Positions 18,031-28,309 of a stretch of DNA of 64,000 nt are shown piece by piece. The notes under the pieces are model-generated. The model had not been told where the DNA came from and ran no database searches. It saw only the letters and a program-made list of their open reading frames with translations. The stretch comes from Mycobacterium pseudokansasii (GTDB lineage: Bacteria > Actinomycetota > Actinomycetes > Mycobacteriales > Mycobacteriaceae), in the NCBI RefSeq assembly GCF_900566075.1, contig NZ_UPHU01000001.1, positions 4,960,325 to 5,024,324 on the forward strand, given 5' to 3'. Numbering within the stretch: the stretch's first letter is position 1; every line of letters starts with the position of its first letter. The position numbers were made by a program, and so were the translations under genes.

Positions 18031-18648
18031 GTGTGCGATAAACTTGCGGTCGTGGCGTTAGCGATTCAGGGCTCGCTGTTCGAGCACAACGAGCGGAGAC
18101 AACTCGGCAACGGCGCCTTCATCGACATCCGCGCGGGCTGGCTCCACGGTGGCGATGACCTGCTGGCGACGCTGCTGGCCAATGTGCCGTGGCGCTCCGA
18201 ACGGCGCCAGATGTACGACCGCGTGGTCGACGTGCCGCGCCTGGTCAGTTTTCACGACCTGACCGTCGAGGACCCGCCGCATCCGCAACTCACGCGAATT
18301 CGCCGGCGCCTCAATGACATCTACGGAGGTGAGCTGGGTGAGCCGTTCACCACCGTCGGCCTGTGCTACTACCGGGACGGCTCCGACAGCGTCGCCTGGC
18401 ATGGCGACACCATCGGCCGCAGCAGCACCGAGGACACCATGGTGGCGATCGTCAGCCTCGGCGCCACCCGGTCCTTTGCGCTGCGCCCGCGCGGCGGCGG
18501 AACCTCGTTGCGATTTCCGCTGGCACATGGGGACCTGCTGGTGATGGGCGGATCGTGTCAGCGCACCTGGGAACATTCGGTGCCCAAGACGTCGGCGCCC
18601 ACCGGCCCGCGGGTCAGCATCCAGTTCCGGCCCCGCGACGTGCGCTAG
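18031..18648 (+). CDS. AlkB-like 2-oxoglutarate/Fe(II) dioxygenase
   Basis: 205 residues, corresponding to Rv1000c. The iron ligands are visible as WHGDT (His-x-Asp) and the distal His in WEHSVPK, and the 2-oxoglutarate-binding Arg lies in RVSIQFR. Proteins of this family reverse alkylation damage on DNA or RNA bases. GTG 18031 gives the family length; GTG 18052 is an alternative that would remove seven residues. It is divergent from arcA with a 57-bp gap. Confidence 0.9.
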   Translation: MCDKLAVVALAIQGSLFEHNERRQLGNGAFIDIRAGWLHGGDDLLATLLANVPWRSERRQMYDRVVDVPRLVSFHDLTVEDPPHPQLTRIRRRLNDIYGGELGEPFTTVGLCYYRDGSDSVAWHGDTIGRSSTEDTMVAIVSLGATRSFALRPRGGGTSLRFPLAHGDLLVMGGSCQRTWEHSVPKTSAPTGPRVSIQFRPRDVR

Positions 18649-18657
18649 CGGCCGGTG

Positions 18658-19311
18658 TCAACCCCGGATCGCGGCCACCGCTTTGACGAGCAGGTCGCGG
18701 GCACGCTGGACATCGACTGGGGCGACCGGCTGATTGGGAACCACCAGCGGGTTGGCGATCACGTTGACCTGGTAGTAACCGAACTGCGCCGAGTAGTCGT
18801 AGAGTTCGCCGGTGCGCGCCGACCCGTCGACCAGCGCCTGCAGCACGCGGTGCACACCGAGCGTCTGGGCGCCGTCGATGTGCGGCGTGGCGACCACCTC
18901 GATGCCGCCGCGCACCTGTGCCCCGGAGAAGGCGATCCGGCCGCATTCCTTGCCGGGGTCGTTGAACGGCAGCTGTTGGGAGGTCTCCACCGCGATCACC
19001 ACGAACCGGTTGCCGTTGCCCTCGGCCGAGACCGCCGCCATGTTGCCCTGCACGCCGGGCGGCATCTGCGGCCCCAGGGCCGCCTTGGCGCAGTTCGCCG
19101 GATCGAAACTCAGGCCGTCGGGCAGCTTGCGGGCCGCGAAGAACTGCGGATCGATAGCCCTGGGCGGGACGTCGTTGACAGTGAACCCGGGTCCGAAGCT
19201 GGACTTGACGTCGATGACCTTGGCGATGTCGGCCTTTGTCGACTGGGAGGCACCCGGCGAACAACCGACCAGCAAGCACACCGCTGCCAGCGCCAGTACC
19301 ACCTTCGACAT
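18658..19311 (-). CDS. DUF5642 lipoprotein (Rv0999-like), first paralogue
   Basis: 217 residues from ATG 19311, giving a compact lipoprotein signal with lipobox LVGC. The mature protein has the DUF5642 pattern, including FGPGFTVNDVPP and the ending DLLVKAVAAIRG. Function unknown. It lies 27 bp after a second DUF5642 gene (19339-20016) with the same closing motif, itself 12 bp after the acetyltransferase gene, so the three probably form one operon. Envelope location is inferred from the signal. Confidence 0.82.
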   Translation of the reverse strand: MSKVVLALAAVCLLVGCSPGASQSTKADIAKVIDVKSSFGPGFTVNDVPPRAIDPQFFAARKLPDGLSFDPANCAKAALGPQMPPGVQGNMAAVSAEGNGNRFVVIAVETSQQLPFNDPGKECGRIAFSGAQVRGGIEVVATPHIDGAQTLGVHRVLQALVDGSARTGELYDYSAQFGYYQVNVIANPLVVPNQPVAPVDVQRARDLLVKAVAAIRG

Positions 19312-19338
19312 CGTGGCCACCCTACCCAACGGGGATGC

Positions 19339-20016
19339 TCAGCCGCGTACCGCCGACACCGTTTTGACCAGCAGATCGGCGGCAAACTGCGGTGGCAGCG
19401 GGGGAAGCATTGACCCGGGGTCGGTGGTCAGCGTGGTGAACGCGTAGTAGTCACCCAGGTAGGCCACGAAAGTATAGGTGCGCGAATCGATTTCGGTACC
19501 AGACTCCACGGATGTACGAACGTCTGCCACCATGGCCGCGGTTTCGGCACCGTCGATGCGTGGCGGGTCGGACAGACGGATGCTGGCCGTGGTGTGCCCG
19601 TCGGACATCGTCCACTGCGCGCAGCCCGCAACCAGTCCGGCGGCCGGGGAAAGCGGACCCGGCGGAGCCGAAACCACGATGGCGTCGACAATGCCACCCG
19701 CGCCAGAGCCGGATACGCCCTGCGCGGACTGGCCGCGGCCGCCGGCCGGGTCGGCGAGTATCGCGCATTGGGCGGGCACGGTGATCGCAGTGGCACCAAG
19801 ACCCCAGACCACTCGCGGTGCTGCCCCGGCGGGAATGTCTTTGGTCACCTCGTAGCCGGGCGGCAACTCACGGCTGAGTCTTTTGATGTTGGCCGGGTTG
19901 ACGGTCGCGCGATGAGCCGGCGGTGAGGTATGGGTCGGTGCGGTCACCGGCGCCGGCGATTGCGCACATGCGGCCGCCAGCACCGTCGCCATCGCGCCAA
20001 TCCACCACGGCCGCAA
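19339..20016 (-). CDS. DUF5642 secreted protein, second paralogue
   Basis: 225 residues. A short hydrophobic N-terminus ends in LAAACAQSP, a poor lipobox, so lipid attachment is uncertain. The core repeats the DUF5642 layout of its neighbour: an LPPGYEV block, a central PPRIDGAETAAM segment, an FVAYLGDYYAFTT strand and an end DLLVKTVSAVRG. The two genes are clearly tandem paralogues that have diverged. It starts 12 bp after the Rv0998-type acetyltransferase gene. Confidence 0.8.
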   Translation of the reverse strand: MRPWWIGAMATVLAAACAQSPAPVTAPTHTSPPAHRATVNPANIKRLSRELPPGYEVTKDIPAGAAPRVVWGLGATAITVPAQCAILADPAGGRGQSAQGVSGSGAGGIVDAIVVSAPPGPLSPAAGLVAGCAQWTMSDGHTTASIRLSDPPRIDGAETAAMVADVRTSVESGTEIDSRTYTFVAYLGDYYAFTTLTTDPGSMLPPLPPQFAADLLVKTVSAVRG

Positions 20017-20028
20017 GGTCGCCGGCCC

Positions 20029-21075
<1,047 letters not shown>

Positions 21076-21168
21076 CTATGGCGTCGGCCGCCGCTGCGGC
21101 AACACCGCACGGCGCAGACTAGCCTGACACCAGACAATTCAACCCCGGCCTCTCGGACCAAACCTGCG

Positions 21169-21915
21169 ATGAACACCAGCCAGGATCCGCGCGAGTTGAC
21201 CCGTGGTCTGCTCGCGGCGCCGGCGGTGCTGCGGCACGGCTTCCTCGACGTGCTCGGTGAGTCCACGAGTTCGCCCGTTCCAACGGTTGCGCAGAAGGCG
21301 ATGAACAGCCGGTTCGTCGCGACCGTATATGAGCGGTTGTGGCGGCCGACGTCCTTCTACCTCGCCAGTGGTGTCACCACCCGCGGCGAGCAGCGCCGCG
21401 CGGCCACGGCATTGCGGCTATCGCGCGCCCACCGGTTGCTTGACGTGGCCTGCGGCCCAGGCAATTTCACCGCGCCACTGGCCCGGTGCCTGCCGGCCGG
21501 CGGCCTCGCGGTGGGATTCGACATCTCCGAACCGATGCTGACTCGTGCCGTGGTGGACAACTGCGGGCCGCAGACCTGCTACGTCCGCGGCGACGCGCGC
21601 ACGCTGCCGTTCGGCGACCAAACATTCGATGCTGTCTGCTGTTTCGGCGCGCTGTACCTGATGCCCGAACCGTTCCGGGTCACCGGTGAAATGCTGCGGG
21701 TATTGCGGCCCGGCGGCCGGATCGCGATCCTGACCAGCTATGCCGGGCAAGCGGCGCCGGTTCGCAAGGCACTGACGGCAACAGCTGACTTGATCGGGCT
21801 GACCATGTTCGACGGGCACAGCTTCGTCGACCTGTTCTCCTCGGCCGGTCTGGTCGACATCGAGCAGCAGACACAGCGTGCGCTGCAGTTCGTCGCGGCC
21901 ACCCGGCCCCGGTAA
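21169..21915 (+). CDS. SAM-dependent methyltransferase
   Basis: 248 residues from ATG 21169 (the open frame continues upstream only as a shadow of the acetyltransferase gene). Class I methyltransferase motifs are clear: motif I LLDVACGPGNFT, the acidic end of strand 2 in VGFDIS, GDARTLPFGDQTFDAVCC, and LRPGGRIAILT. The N-terminal 60 residues precede the fold and resemble those of UbiE/MenG-type enzymes of mycobacteria. Substrate unknown; lipid or quinone-like substrates are common in this group. Confidence 0.88.
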   Translation: MNTSQDPRELTRGLLAAPAVLRHGFLDVLGESTSSPVPTVAQKAMNSRFVATVYERLWRPTSFYLASGVTTRGEQRRAATALRLSRAHRLLDVACGPGNFTAPLARCLPAGGLAVGFDISEPMLTRAVVDNCGPQTCYVRGDARTLPFGDQTFDAVCCFGALYLMPEPFRVTGEMLRVLRPGGRIAILTSYAGQAAPVRKALTATADLIGLTMFDGHSFVDLFSSAGLVDIEQQTQRALQFVAATRPR

Positions 21916-22190
21916 GGCCCGCCCCGGCGACCGGACGCAAAACCCGTCCAGCGCCGCGACTCGACAGCGCCACGCGGATACCAGCAAACCACCGGTGCAA
22001 TCAGGGCCGGTTCACCAAAGACCTGGGCCGTTGGTTGCCAGGAACTCCGGAAACGCCCGGGCCTTGCGAAACGACGCACTGCTTGTGGCGAGCAACGCCA
22101 AAATCGGCGCCCGACACACCGGATTCGTGTCCCGGTTAATCGTCAGCGCAAATCTACCCTGAACCCAGCGTGCGCAGGGAGGACGTGGTG

Positions 22191-23750
22191 GTGAGTAGGC
22201 ACCCGGTCGACGGGATGTCGCGGCGAGAGTTCATGGCCAGAATGGCCGCCGCAAGCAGCGCCGGCGCGCTGATGTCCCTGGCTGGCCCGGTGATCGAACG
22301 GGCCTACGGGGCCGGCCCATGCTCCGGCCATTTGACCGACATCGAGCACTTTGTGTTGTTGATGCAGGAGAACCGGTCATTCGATCACTTCTTCGGCACG
22401 CTGTCGGGCATCAATGGATTCGACACGCCCTCGCCAGCATTCCAGCAAAAAGGCTGGAACCCGCAGACCCAGTCGATTGATCCCACCGGCGTGACCATCC
22501 CATACCGTTTCGACACCACCAGGGGCCCCGTCCTCAACGGCGCGTGCGTGAACGACCCCGCCCATCAATGGATCACCATCCACAAGTCATGGAACAACGG
22601 CGCCAACGACAATTGGTTGCCCGCGCAGGCCGAACAGCAAACGCTGCAGGGCAACGTCCCGGTGTCGATGGGTTATTACACGCGCCAAGACCAACCGATC
22701 CATTACATGCTGGCTGATACCTTCACCCTCTGCGATGGCTATTACTGTTCGCTGCTGGGCGGAACTTCGCCCAACCGGCTGTACTGGATCAGCGCCTGGA
22801 TCGACCCAGACGGCGTTGCGGGCGGTCCGCTGCTGATAGACCCCAACATCCAACCGCAAGGCCAATTCAGTTGGCGCACCATGCCGGACAACCTCAGCGA
22901 CGCCGGCATCAGTTGGAAGGTGTACCAAAACAAGCTTCTGGGAGCGCTCAACAACACGGTCATCGGTTACAACGGGATGCTCGTTGACTTCAAGCAGGCT
23001 CAGGATCCGCGCTCCAACATCGCCCGCAACGGCATCGCCCCGACCTACCCCCTGGACTTCGTCGCCGACGTCGCAGCCAACAGGCTGCCCCAGGTTTCGT
23101 GGGTGCTGCCCGGGTTTCAGGTGTCCGAGCATCCCGGACTACCGGTAACACCGGCCGTCGGTGGCACCGCGATCGTCAATATCCTCCGCATCTTGCTGTC
23201 CAATCCCCAGGTGTGGGAAAAGACCGCGTTGATCGTCAGCTTCGACGAAAACGGGGGTTTCTTTGACCATGTGACACCGCCTACCGCGCCACCGGGAACT
23301 CCCGGAGAGTACGTCACGGTGCCCGATATCGATGCGGTCACGGGTTCCGGCGGCATCCGCGGGCCGATCGGCCTGGGCTATCGCGTGCCCTGCTTCGTCA
23401 TCTCGCCCTACAGCCGTGGCCCGCTGATGGTGCACGACACCTTCGACCACACCTCGCAGCTGCGGTTGCTCGAGAAACGGTTCGGTGTACCGGTCCCCAA
23501 CCTGAGTGCCTGGCGACGAAGCGTGACCGGCGATATGACGTCGACGTTCAACTTCGCCGTCCCGCCCAACCCAGCGCCGCCGAACTTGGACCACCCCGCG
23601 CTGCAAGCCATTCCGCCACAGGTGCAATGCGTTCCCGACACCGTCGCAACGTTCGCGAAGGTCACTCCCCCTTACCGGGTGCCCTTCCCTCAGGTAATGC
23701 CCACTCAGGAAACGACACCCGTCCGCGGGATTCCCAGCGGTCCGTGCTGA
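22191..23750 (+). CDS. Tat-exported phospholipase C
   Basis: 519 residues from GTG 22191; earlier GTGs (22170, 22185, 22188) are possible, but GGGAGG lies best for 22188-22191. A Tat signal is present ([20 protein letters not shown]). The mature enzyme has the acid-phosphatase/PLC motifs [10 protein letters not shown] and [11 protein letters not shown] and is close to mycobacterial PlcA-D, which cleave host phosphatidylcholine and sphingomyelin at the cell surface. In M. tuberculosis plc genes lie elsewhere. Here it stands alone beside an insertion sequence, which suggests it arrived with the accessory island. A short GC hairpin (23767-23784) follows the stop. Confidence 0.93.
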   Translation: MSRHPVDGMSRREFMARMAAASSAGALMSLAGPVIERAYGAGPCSGHLTDIEHFVLLMQENRSFDHFFGTLSGINGFDTPSPAFQQKGWNPQTQSIDPTGVTIPYRFDTTRGPVLNGACVNDPAHQWITIHKSWNNGANDNWLPAQAEQQTLQGNVPVSMGYYTRQDQPIHYMLADTFTLCDGYYCSLLGGTSPNRLYWISAWIDPDGVAGGPLLIDPNIQPQGQFSWRTMPDNLSDAGISWKVYQNKLLGALNNTVIGYNGMLVDFKQAQDPRSNIARNGIAPTYPLDFVADVAANRLPQVSWVLPGFQVSEHPGLPVTPAVGGTAIVNILRILLSNPQVWEKTALIVSFDENGGFFDHVTPPTAPPGTPGEYVTVPDIDAVTGSGGIRGPIGLGYRVPCFVISPYSRGPLMVHDTFDHTSQLRLLEKRFGVPVPNLSAWRRSVTGDMTSTFNFAVPPNPAPPNLDHPALQAIPPQVQCVPDTVATFAKVTPPYRVPFPQVMPTQETTPVRGIPSGPC

Positions 23751-23870
23751 AGCTGGATCCCACACCGCCGAGAATCCGCTCGGCCACGGCCGGGACAGCA
23801 TAAAGGCCCAAGCCCAGTGCCCATGTGCGGCATCGGAATTGGTGTCCGTTGAGCACGCCCGCCAGGCTGA

Positions 23871-23900
23871 GGCGTTGTGAGGCGTTGTGAGGCGTTGTGA
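23871..23900. repeat. 10-bp direct repeat, three copies
   Basis: GGCGTTGTGA occurs three times in a row immediately left of the insertion-sequence target site. No function is apparent. Confidence 0.9.
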
Positions 23901-23906
23901 GCTAAG

Positions 23907-25597
23907 CCTGAATCCGTGGATCGATGATTTCGGGTGGTCATCGGCGGGTTCGGGCGAGTGGCGCTGGGGCGTGGACACTTTGGCGTGTATGTGATCCGCT
24001 GGCCTGCACCAGCTTTTCCTTTAGGGGTTCCTCGGGTCGGGCCTGGATGGCGGGGTGGACAGGGGCTGGCCGCTTGGTCAAGCGGCGCGGGGTTGCGCAG
24101 TCGGGTAGCCGATGACGCTGTCCCACAGGGCTTTCCACTCGACTTGCCGGGGCCAGTGGACGGGTAGGTGCAGCATCGGTTTGCGGGCCGGTGCGGCGAA
24201 GCGGGCGGGCACGTTGACCAGGTCGCGGCGCAGGGTGGCACCGCGGGCCACGATGTGGTGACCGCCGGCGAGGGTCCCGGTGGCGCGCAGCAGGTTATGG
24301 GCGATCACCGCGCAGGCCAACCAGGCGCAGTTCGCGGCGAACAGCCCTGAAGGGATCCGAGCCAGTGGGCCATCGATCAGGTCGGCGAAGGTGGTCTCGA
24401 TGATGGCGTGGCGGCGGTGGGTGATGTCGGCCTCGGCAGTGGGCAGCTCGGAGTTGGTCAGAAATGGGTGATAGCGCCACACCGGAAACAACGCATCCGG
24501 GTAGCGGGCGTCTTTGACCCGGCGCACTACCAGTCGGGCCGTGATCTTCTTGCCCCGCCCCAGCCGTAGGGTGTAGGGAGTTTCGGCGACCTCGGCATCG
24601 GAGATCAGCGCCCCGGTGTCAGGGTCTTCGACCGCGCCCGGGTAGTGCACCGGGGTGTAGGCGGCCTCGTCGATGCCCTCGACCGCGGTGGTAATGGCCC
24701 GATTTCGGGTCATCGACAGGGAGAACTCGACGCCTTCGGCGATGCAGGCGCCGATCACCTTTTTATTGCCGAACGCGGTGTCGCCGCGCAGCATGATCTT
24801 GCCGGCCCCGCACCCGCGGGCGGTGGTGATGGCTTGTTTGACCTGCCAGGCCGCGGCGCGGCCGGAGCCGGCCTTACCGCTGCGCAGCCGCGCCTCGGCG
24901 ATCACCGGTGGGGCCTGCGCGGTCGAGATCGTGGTGATCTGCGGCGACAGACCCAACCGCAGCAGCGCACGGCTGGCGATCTTGGCGTGCCCGAACGAAG
25001 CACCCTGCTTATGGCGCCCGTAGACCGGACGCAGCAGCGAGTCGATGTCCAAAAAGGCGCGCTCTTCGATGCCGGGCAACAGCGGCACCCGCTGCGCGAG
25101 CGCCACCAGATGCGCGCGAGCCACGGCCGCGAGCTGGTTGGCATGCCCGAAAGTGAACTCGCGCAAGAAGATCCCCAATGTCGAGGGCGCATACACCTCG
25201 TTGAACACCCGTGGCGTGCCGCCGGCACGCAACACGTCGACGTCGTCGATGCAGTCCGCGCCGCACATCATCCCGGCGATGATCGAGGTCAGCTTCCCGA
25301 CCGGGTTGACCGCACCGGAGGCCACCCGTGTCGACGGCAGATCCACATGCTCACCGATCAATTCCGAAAGCCCGGTCTGCTCAGCCAATTCCAGCACCGG
25401 AACCAAACCCGCGGCCGACACCAGATTCGGCTCGTCAAACACCGCCGACCCGAGAGTGAACGTATACGATGAATGCACCGAAAATGCCTTCCTGAACACT
25501 GGAAAAAGACGACTTCAGCACTCGTATTATCCCAGGCCAGAAGGCATTTTCGCTGTTCACACGCCGATCAAACCACCAGCCGATCCACGGATTCAGG
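23907..25597 (-). mobile_element. Complete IS1380-family insertion sequence, 1691 bp
   Basis: Terminal inverted repeats CCTGAATCCGTGGATCG are identical at 23907-23923 and, inverted, at 25581-25597. They are flanked by a 5-bp target duplication CTAAG at 23902-23906 and 25598-25602. One full transposase gene lies inside. Perfect ends, intact target duplication and an unbroken transposase point to a recent insertion. The right-hand CTAAG contains the stop codon of the adjacent 83-codon gene, so the insertion spared that gene. Confidence 0.95.
24078..25499 (-). CDS. IS1380-family DDE transposase
   Basis: 473 residues, full length. The catalytic acidic residues typical of the family are visible in AFLDIDSLLRPVYG (Asp), IMLRGDTAFGNKK (Asp) and HAIIETTFADLIDGPLARIP (Glu), followed by the usual C-terminal NCAWLACAVIAHNLLRA. 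It occupies nearly the whole element and reads from the right end inward. There are no frameshifts or internal stops, so it is likely active. Confidence 0.95.
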   Translation of the reverse strand: MFRKAFSVHSSYTFTLGSAVFDEPNLVSAAGLVPVLELAEQTGLSELIGEHVDLPSTRVASGAVNPVGKLTSIIAGMMCGADCIDDVDVLRAGGTPRVFNEVYAPSTLGIFLREFTFGHANQLAAVARAHLVALAQRVPLLPGIEERAFLDIDSLLRPVYGRHKQGASFGHAKIASRALLRLGLSPQITTISTAQAPPVIAEARLRSGKAGSGRAAAWQVKQAITTARGCGAGKIMLRGDTAFGNKKVIGACIAEGVEFSLSMTRNRAITTAVEGIDEAAYTPVHYPGAVEDPDTGALISDAEVAETPYTLRLGRGKKITARLVVRRVKDARYPDALFPVWRYHPFLTNSELPTAEADITHRRHAIIETTFADLIDGPLARIPSGLFAANCAWLACAVIAHNLLRATGTLAGGHHIVARGATLRRDLVNVPARFAAPARKPMLHLPVHWPRQVEWKALWDSVIGYPTAQPRAA

Positions 25598-25849
25598 CTA
25601 AGACGCGGCCTCGCAGACGCCCAGGAGCCGCACCACCGGCGTCCCGGCTTCGTACTCCAAGATCCACGGATCGCCGCCGTCAACGGGCTCCGAAGTGAGC
25701 GTGATGATCACCGGTTGGCCGCTGCGCCGGGACAGTTGCGTGCATTCGACCTGGAACAGTTGATAGTCGCCGTCGTGGTGAACGGCCAGTGAAAAGCCCG
25801 GTTCCACCGATTCGACGGGCACCTTCTGCAGGTAGTACTTCGTGCTCAT
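25598..25849 (-). CDS. Small conserved hypothetical protein
   Basis: 83 residues with beta-rich character (YYLQKVPVESVEPGFSLAVH, QPVIITLTSEPV, PWILEYEAGTPVVRLLGV). No family is recognised. Its TAG stop is read from the right copy of the insertion-sequence target duplication, so the reading frame looks native and complete. A long palindrome (25968-25993) lies 119 bp upstream. Confidence 0.65.
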   Translation of the reverse strand: MSTKYYLQKVPVESVEPGFSLAVHHDGDYQLFQVECTQLSRRSGQPVIITLTSEPVDGGDPWILEYEAGTPVVRLLGVCEAAS

Positions 25850-25967
25850 GTCCTGACTCTAGGTCCGCAGCAGTAGGCAGCACTGCTCGCGAAACGCGGT
25901 CTTAGCAAATGCTCAGTTGAAACTTGGAACTTCATCAGAATTGGCGCCGGATCGCCTCCGCTGCAAC

Positions 25968-25993
25968 GCATTACCGTTATCCAACGGTAATGC
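25968..25993. promoter_or_regulatory. Perfect 26-bp inverted repeat between divergent genes
   Basis: Arms GCATTACCGTT (25968-25978) and AACGGTAATGC (25983-25993) are exact reverse complements with a 4-nt centre ATCC. The gap 25850-26195 separates two diverging genes, so an operator is more likely than a terminator. The rest of the gap has no evident gene. Confidence 0.5.
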
Positions 25994-26195
25994 CGGGGCC
26001 TGGCCGGCGTCGGCGGGGAATCGATGCAATCGCGCCGGCACGGCATGGTCATGGCATGGTTCGGGGCGCGGCCATACCGGTGACGACGGGATGTTGTTGC
26101 GATCCAACGATTGCCCGGACACCGCGGCGCTTCGACTTCGAACACCTTCGGGCAGTAGCCTTCACGGTCATGATCGACTGCTGGAGGGCGACCCG

Positions 26196-26705
26196 GTGAG
26201 CGTCGCCGGATTCGTGCTCGGCCTGGTCGCCACCGTCCTCTCGGTGGCCCTGCTGACCTGGCAGGTTTGGCGGGCGCGCACGGGCCCGGGACCCAAGGTG
26301 ACGCCGGTCGTGGGTTGGTTGACGCCCGACGGGCTGGTGACCAACGACGACGACAGCCAGGTGCGCGCGTCGCTGGTGAACGCCGCAGCCCACCTTCCGG
26401 ACGGCCGGTACGTCATCGGCGTCAGGGTCGTCAACGTGGGTCCGGTCCCGCTACCCGTGGCGGGATGGGCGATCCGGTCCGAGCCGGACGGCACGTCGCT
26501 GGAGCCGGCCCAGACGTCGGGCACCCCGGTGCCGTACGACATACCGCCGGGTGAGACGGCTCTCTTCCGCACCGACCTGCAGCACGTCACGGCGTTCGCG
26601 GCCGCTGCGGCTCAACCGCCGCGAATCGTGCCCATCGTTTCCTCGGGCGGACGCACCTATGCGACCCGGACCGTGGCGCCCGGATTGTTGTCGCTGGGGT
26701 CGTAG
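26196..26705 (+). CDS. Hypothetical protein with one N-terminal membrane helix
   Basis: 169 residues from GTG 26196, chosen for the GGAGGG ribosome site about 8 bp before it. A single membrane segment (FVLGLVATVLSVALLTWQVW, residues 5-24) is followed by a soluble domain with beta-rich stretches (GRYVIGVRVVNVGPVPLPVAGWAI). No known family is recognised. It is likely anchored with the bulk of the protein cytoplasmic or extracytoplasmic (orientation unclear). It ends 62 bp before a TetR gene and is separated from it by a 35-bp dyad, so it is probably a separate transcript. Confidence 0.65.
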   Translation: MSVAGFVLGLVATVLSVALLTWQVWRARTGPGPKVTPVVGWLTPDGLVTNDDDSQVRASLVNAAAHLPDGRYVIGVRVVNVGPVPLPVAGWAIRSEPDGTSLEPAQTSGTPVPYDIPPGETALFRTDLQHVTAFAAAAAQPPRIVPIVSSGGRTYATRTVAPGLLSLGS

Positions 26706-26714
26706 GCGCCGCCC

Positions 26715-26749
26715 TTCGCTGACGACCGTCATTGACGGGTGCCAGCGAA
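26715..26749. promoter_or_regulatory. Nested 35-bp dyad, probable TetR operator
   Basis: Outer arms TTCGCTG (26715-26721) and CAGCGAA (26743-26749) enclose inner arms CCGTCA (26726-26731) and TGACGG (26733-26738), all symmetric around base 26732. It lies 18 bp before the start codon of a TetR gene, the usual place for a self-operator. Confidence 0.7.
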
Positions 26750-26767
26750 TGGACGTAGGGTTGCCCT

Positions 26768-27394
26768 GTGCGGTCACCACAGGAAACCGCTGCGGCTGAA
26801 TTGCCGGCCGGCACCCGGGAGGCTCGACGGCTTGACACGAGGGCACGCCTTTTCGACGCCGCGCTGGCGGAGATCGCGCGGAACGGAATAGCCGGCGCCG
26901 ACATCAGCTCCATCGCCGCGGCGGCAGGCGTGGTCCGGGGGACGTTCTACTTCCACTTCCCCACCAAGGAACAAGTGCTGGTCGAGCTGGAGCGAAACGA
27001 GGAGTCCCGGATCGTCGCCGACCTCGTCGACGCCCGGGCCGCGGCCGGTGAACTGATATCGGTGTTCACCCGGTTGGTACACCACGTGCTGGATGCCGAA
27101 CGTCGTTTGGGGACAGTGGTTTTTCGGGACATGCTGGGTTTGCACTTCTCGTCGACGCGACCGGGCGACGACGAGTTGAGCCGGCACCCGCTGGCGGAGT
27201 TCCTGATCGACGTGATCAGCCGGGCACAGGACGCCGGGCAGGTCACGCCGACTGCGGACGCGCGCGATCTCGCAGTGTTCTTCTTGACCGGGCTCTACGC
27301 CCTCCTGGCCACGGGAGCCCACCATTCTGCGACGGCGGACGCCCTGTTGAGCCGGTACGTGACAACGATTGTCAAAGGGATGGAGACACGATGA
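26768..27394 (+). CDS. TetR family regulator of a diiron-protein gene
   Basis: 208 residues with a TetR helix-turn-helix (about 22-70, including AAAGVVRGTFYFHFPTKEQV) and a helical ligand domain (about 80-205). The stop overlaps the start of the next gene (ATGA), so regulator and diiron protein are made together. The nested dyad immediately upstream suggests autoregulation of the pair. The ligand is unknown and may relate to the substrate of the diiron enzyme. Confidence 0.88.
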   Translation: MRSPQETAAAELPAGTREARRLDTRARLFDAALAEIARNGIAGADISSIAAAAGVVRGTFYFHFPTKEQVLVELERNEESRIVADLVDARAAAGELISVFTRLVHHVLDAERRLGTVVFRDMLGLHFSSTRPGDDELSRHPLAEFLIDVISRAQDAGQVTPTADARDLAVFFLTGLYALLATGAHHSATADALLSRYVTTIVKGMETR

Positions 27395-28215
27395 AAACCA
27401 CCGGTATTGATGGCTATCGGGATTTCCTGGTGCGGCGTGACGGCGAAGCGGACCTGCTCAACCGACGCTTGTCCAATCGCGAAGAGTTCATCAAAGACCT
27501 TGCGGCGCATCCGGTGCGGTCGGTCTGTCCGGCAGATCGATCGACGTTTTTACGAAACCTGCGCCGGCGTCGACCCGAACCGGGCTTGGACCCGAAAATG
27601 CTGTTCTTGCTGGCGACGGCGAAGCTCAATCAGGCGGAGCGCTTCGGCGTGGGGCTCGGCGAAACGTACGGGCGCAACAGCGCCGAGAACGTGGCGCCCG
27701 AGCGGGTGTACGTAGAACTCGAAGAGCACTACCACACCCGGCTGCTGGCATACGCATTGGACATTTTCGACCTGCCGCTCCAGGTGGCCGCTCCGCCATT
27801 CCTGATGCGACAGCTCGTCAAGGCAGGCGTGTTCCTCCCGGAAAGGTGCGGCTTCGTGTTCGTCGGCGCCGCCGAGATGGCCGGGTGCATCGTGTTCGAC
27901 GAACTGCGCCGCACCGGCAGCGACCTGTTCGCCGGCGAACCCGACGTGGCCGGACGGATCGAACTGCTATACAGCGAAATCCTGACCGACGAGATCGGCC
28001 ATGTGGGCTACTGCGCGTCGCGCTGCACCCCTGCCGAACGCGCCATCATGCGGCGGCTCTACCCACTGATCGGGCGGCTGTTTGCCGGGCAAACGGTCGA
28101 GGTCAGACTCCTCGTGGACCCCCGGAAGCTACGCGCCCGGCTCGACCGGCCGTTCGACGTCGAGGAACTGACCGCCGCGCTGAGCAACGAAACCTACCTC
28201 GCCGCACATCCATGA
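27391..28215 (+). CDS. Ferritin-like diiron protein of unknown function
   Basis: 274 residues. Two helices carry a diiron ligand set: YVELEEHYHTRLL (E-E-x-x-H) and SEILTDEIGHVGYC (E, then D-E-x-x-H), with another acidic helix between them (GAAEMAGCIVFDEL). This arrangement resembles carboxylate-bridged oxygenases such as AurF-type N-oxygenases, but the assignment is by motif only. It is co-translated with the upstream TetR gene. No membrane segment or signal is seen. Oxidation of a small organic compound, controlled by the TetR partner, is an inference. Confidence 0.65.
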   Translation: MKTTGIDGYRDFLVRRDGEADLLNRRLSNREEFIKDLAAHPVRSVCPADRSTFLRNLRRRRPEPGLDPKMLFLLATAKLNQAERFGVGLGETYGRNSAENVAPERVYVELEEHYHTRLLAYALDIFDLPLQVAAPPFLMRQLVKAGVFLPERCGFVFVGAAEMAGCIVFDELRRTGSDLFAGEPDVAGRIELLYSEILTDEIGHVGYCASRCTPAERAIMRRLYPLIGRLFAGQTVEVRLLVDPRKLRARLDRPFDVEELTAALSNETYLAAHP

Positions 28216-28309
28216 CATGTCGGATTGGGTGACGAGCCCGGCCTGTTAGCGTCCGCGCGTGCGGGTATGCGCGGGTATCTTTAGGAACCACCCAACCACG
28301 GGAGCGGCC

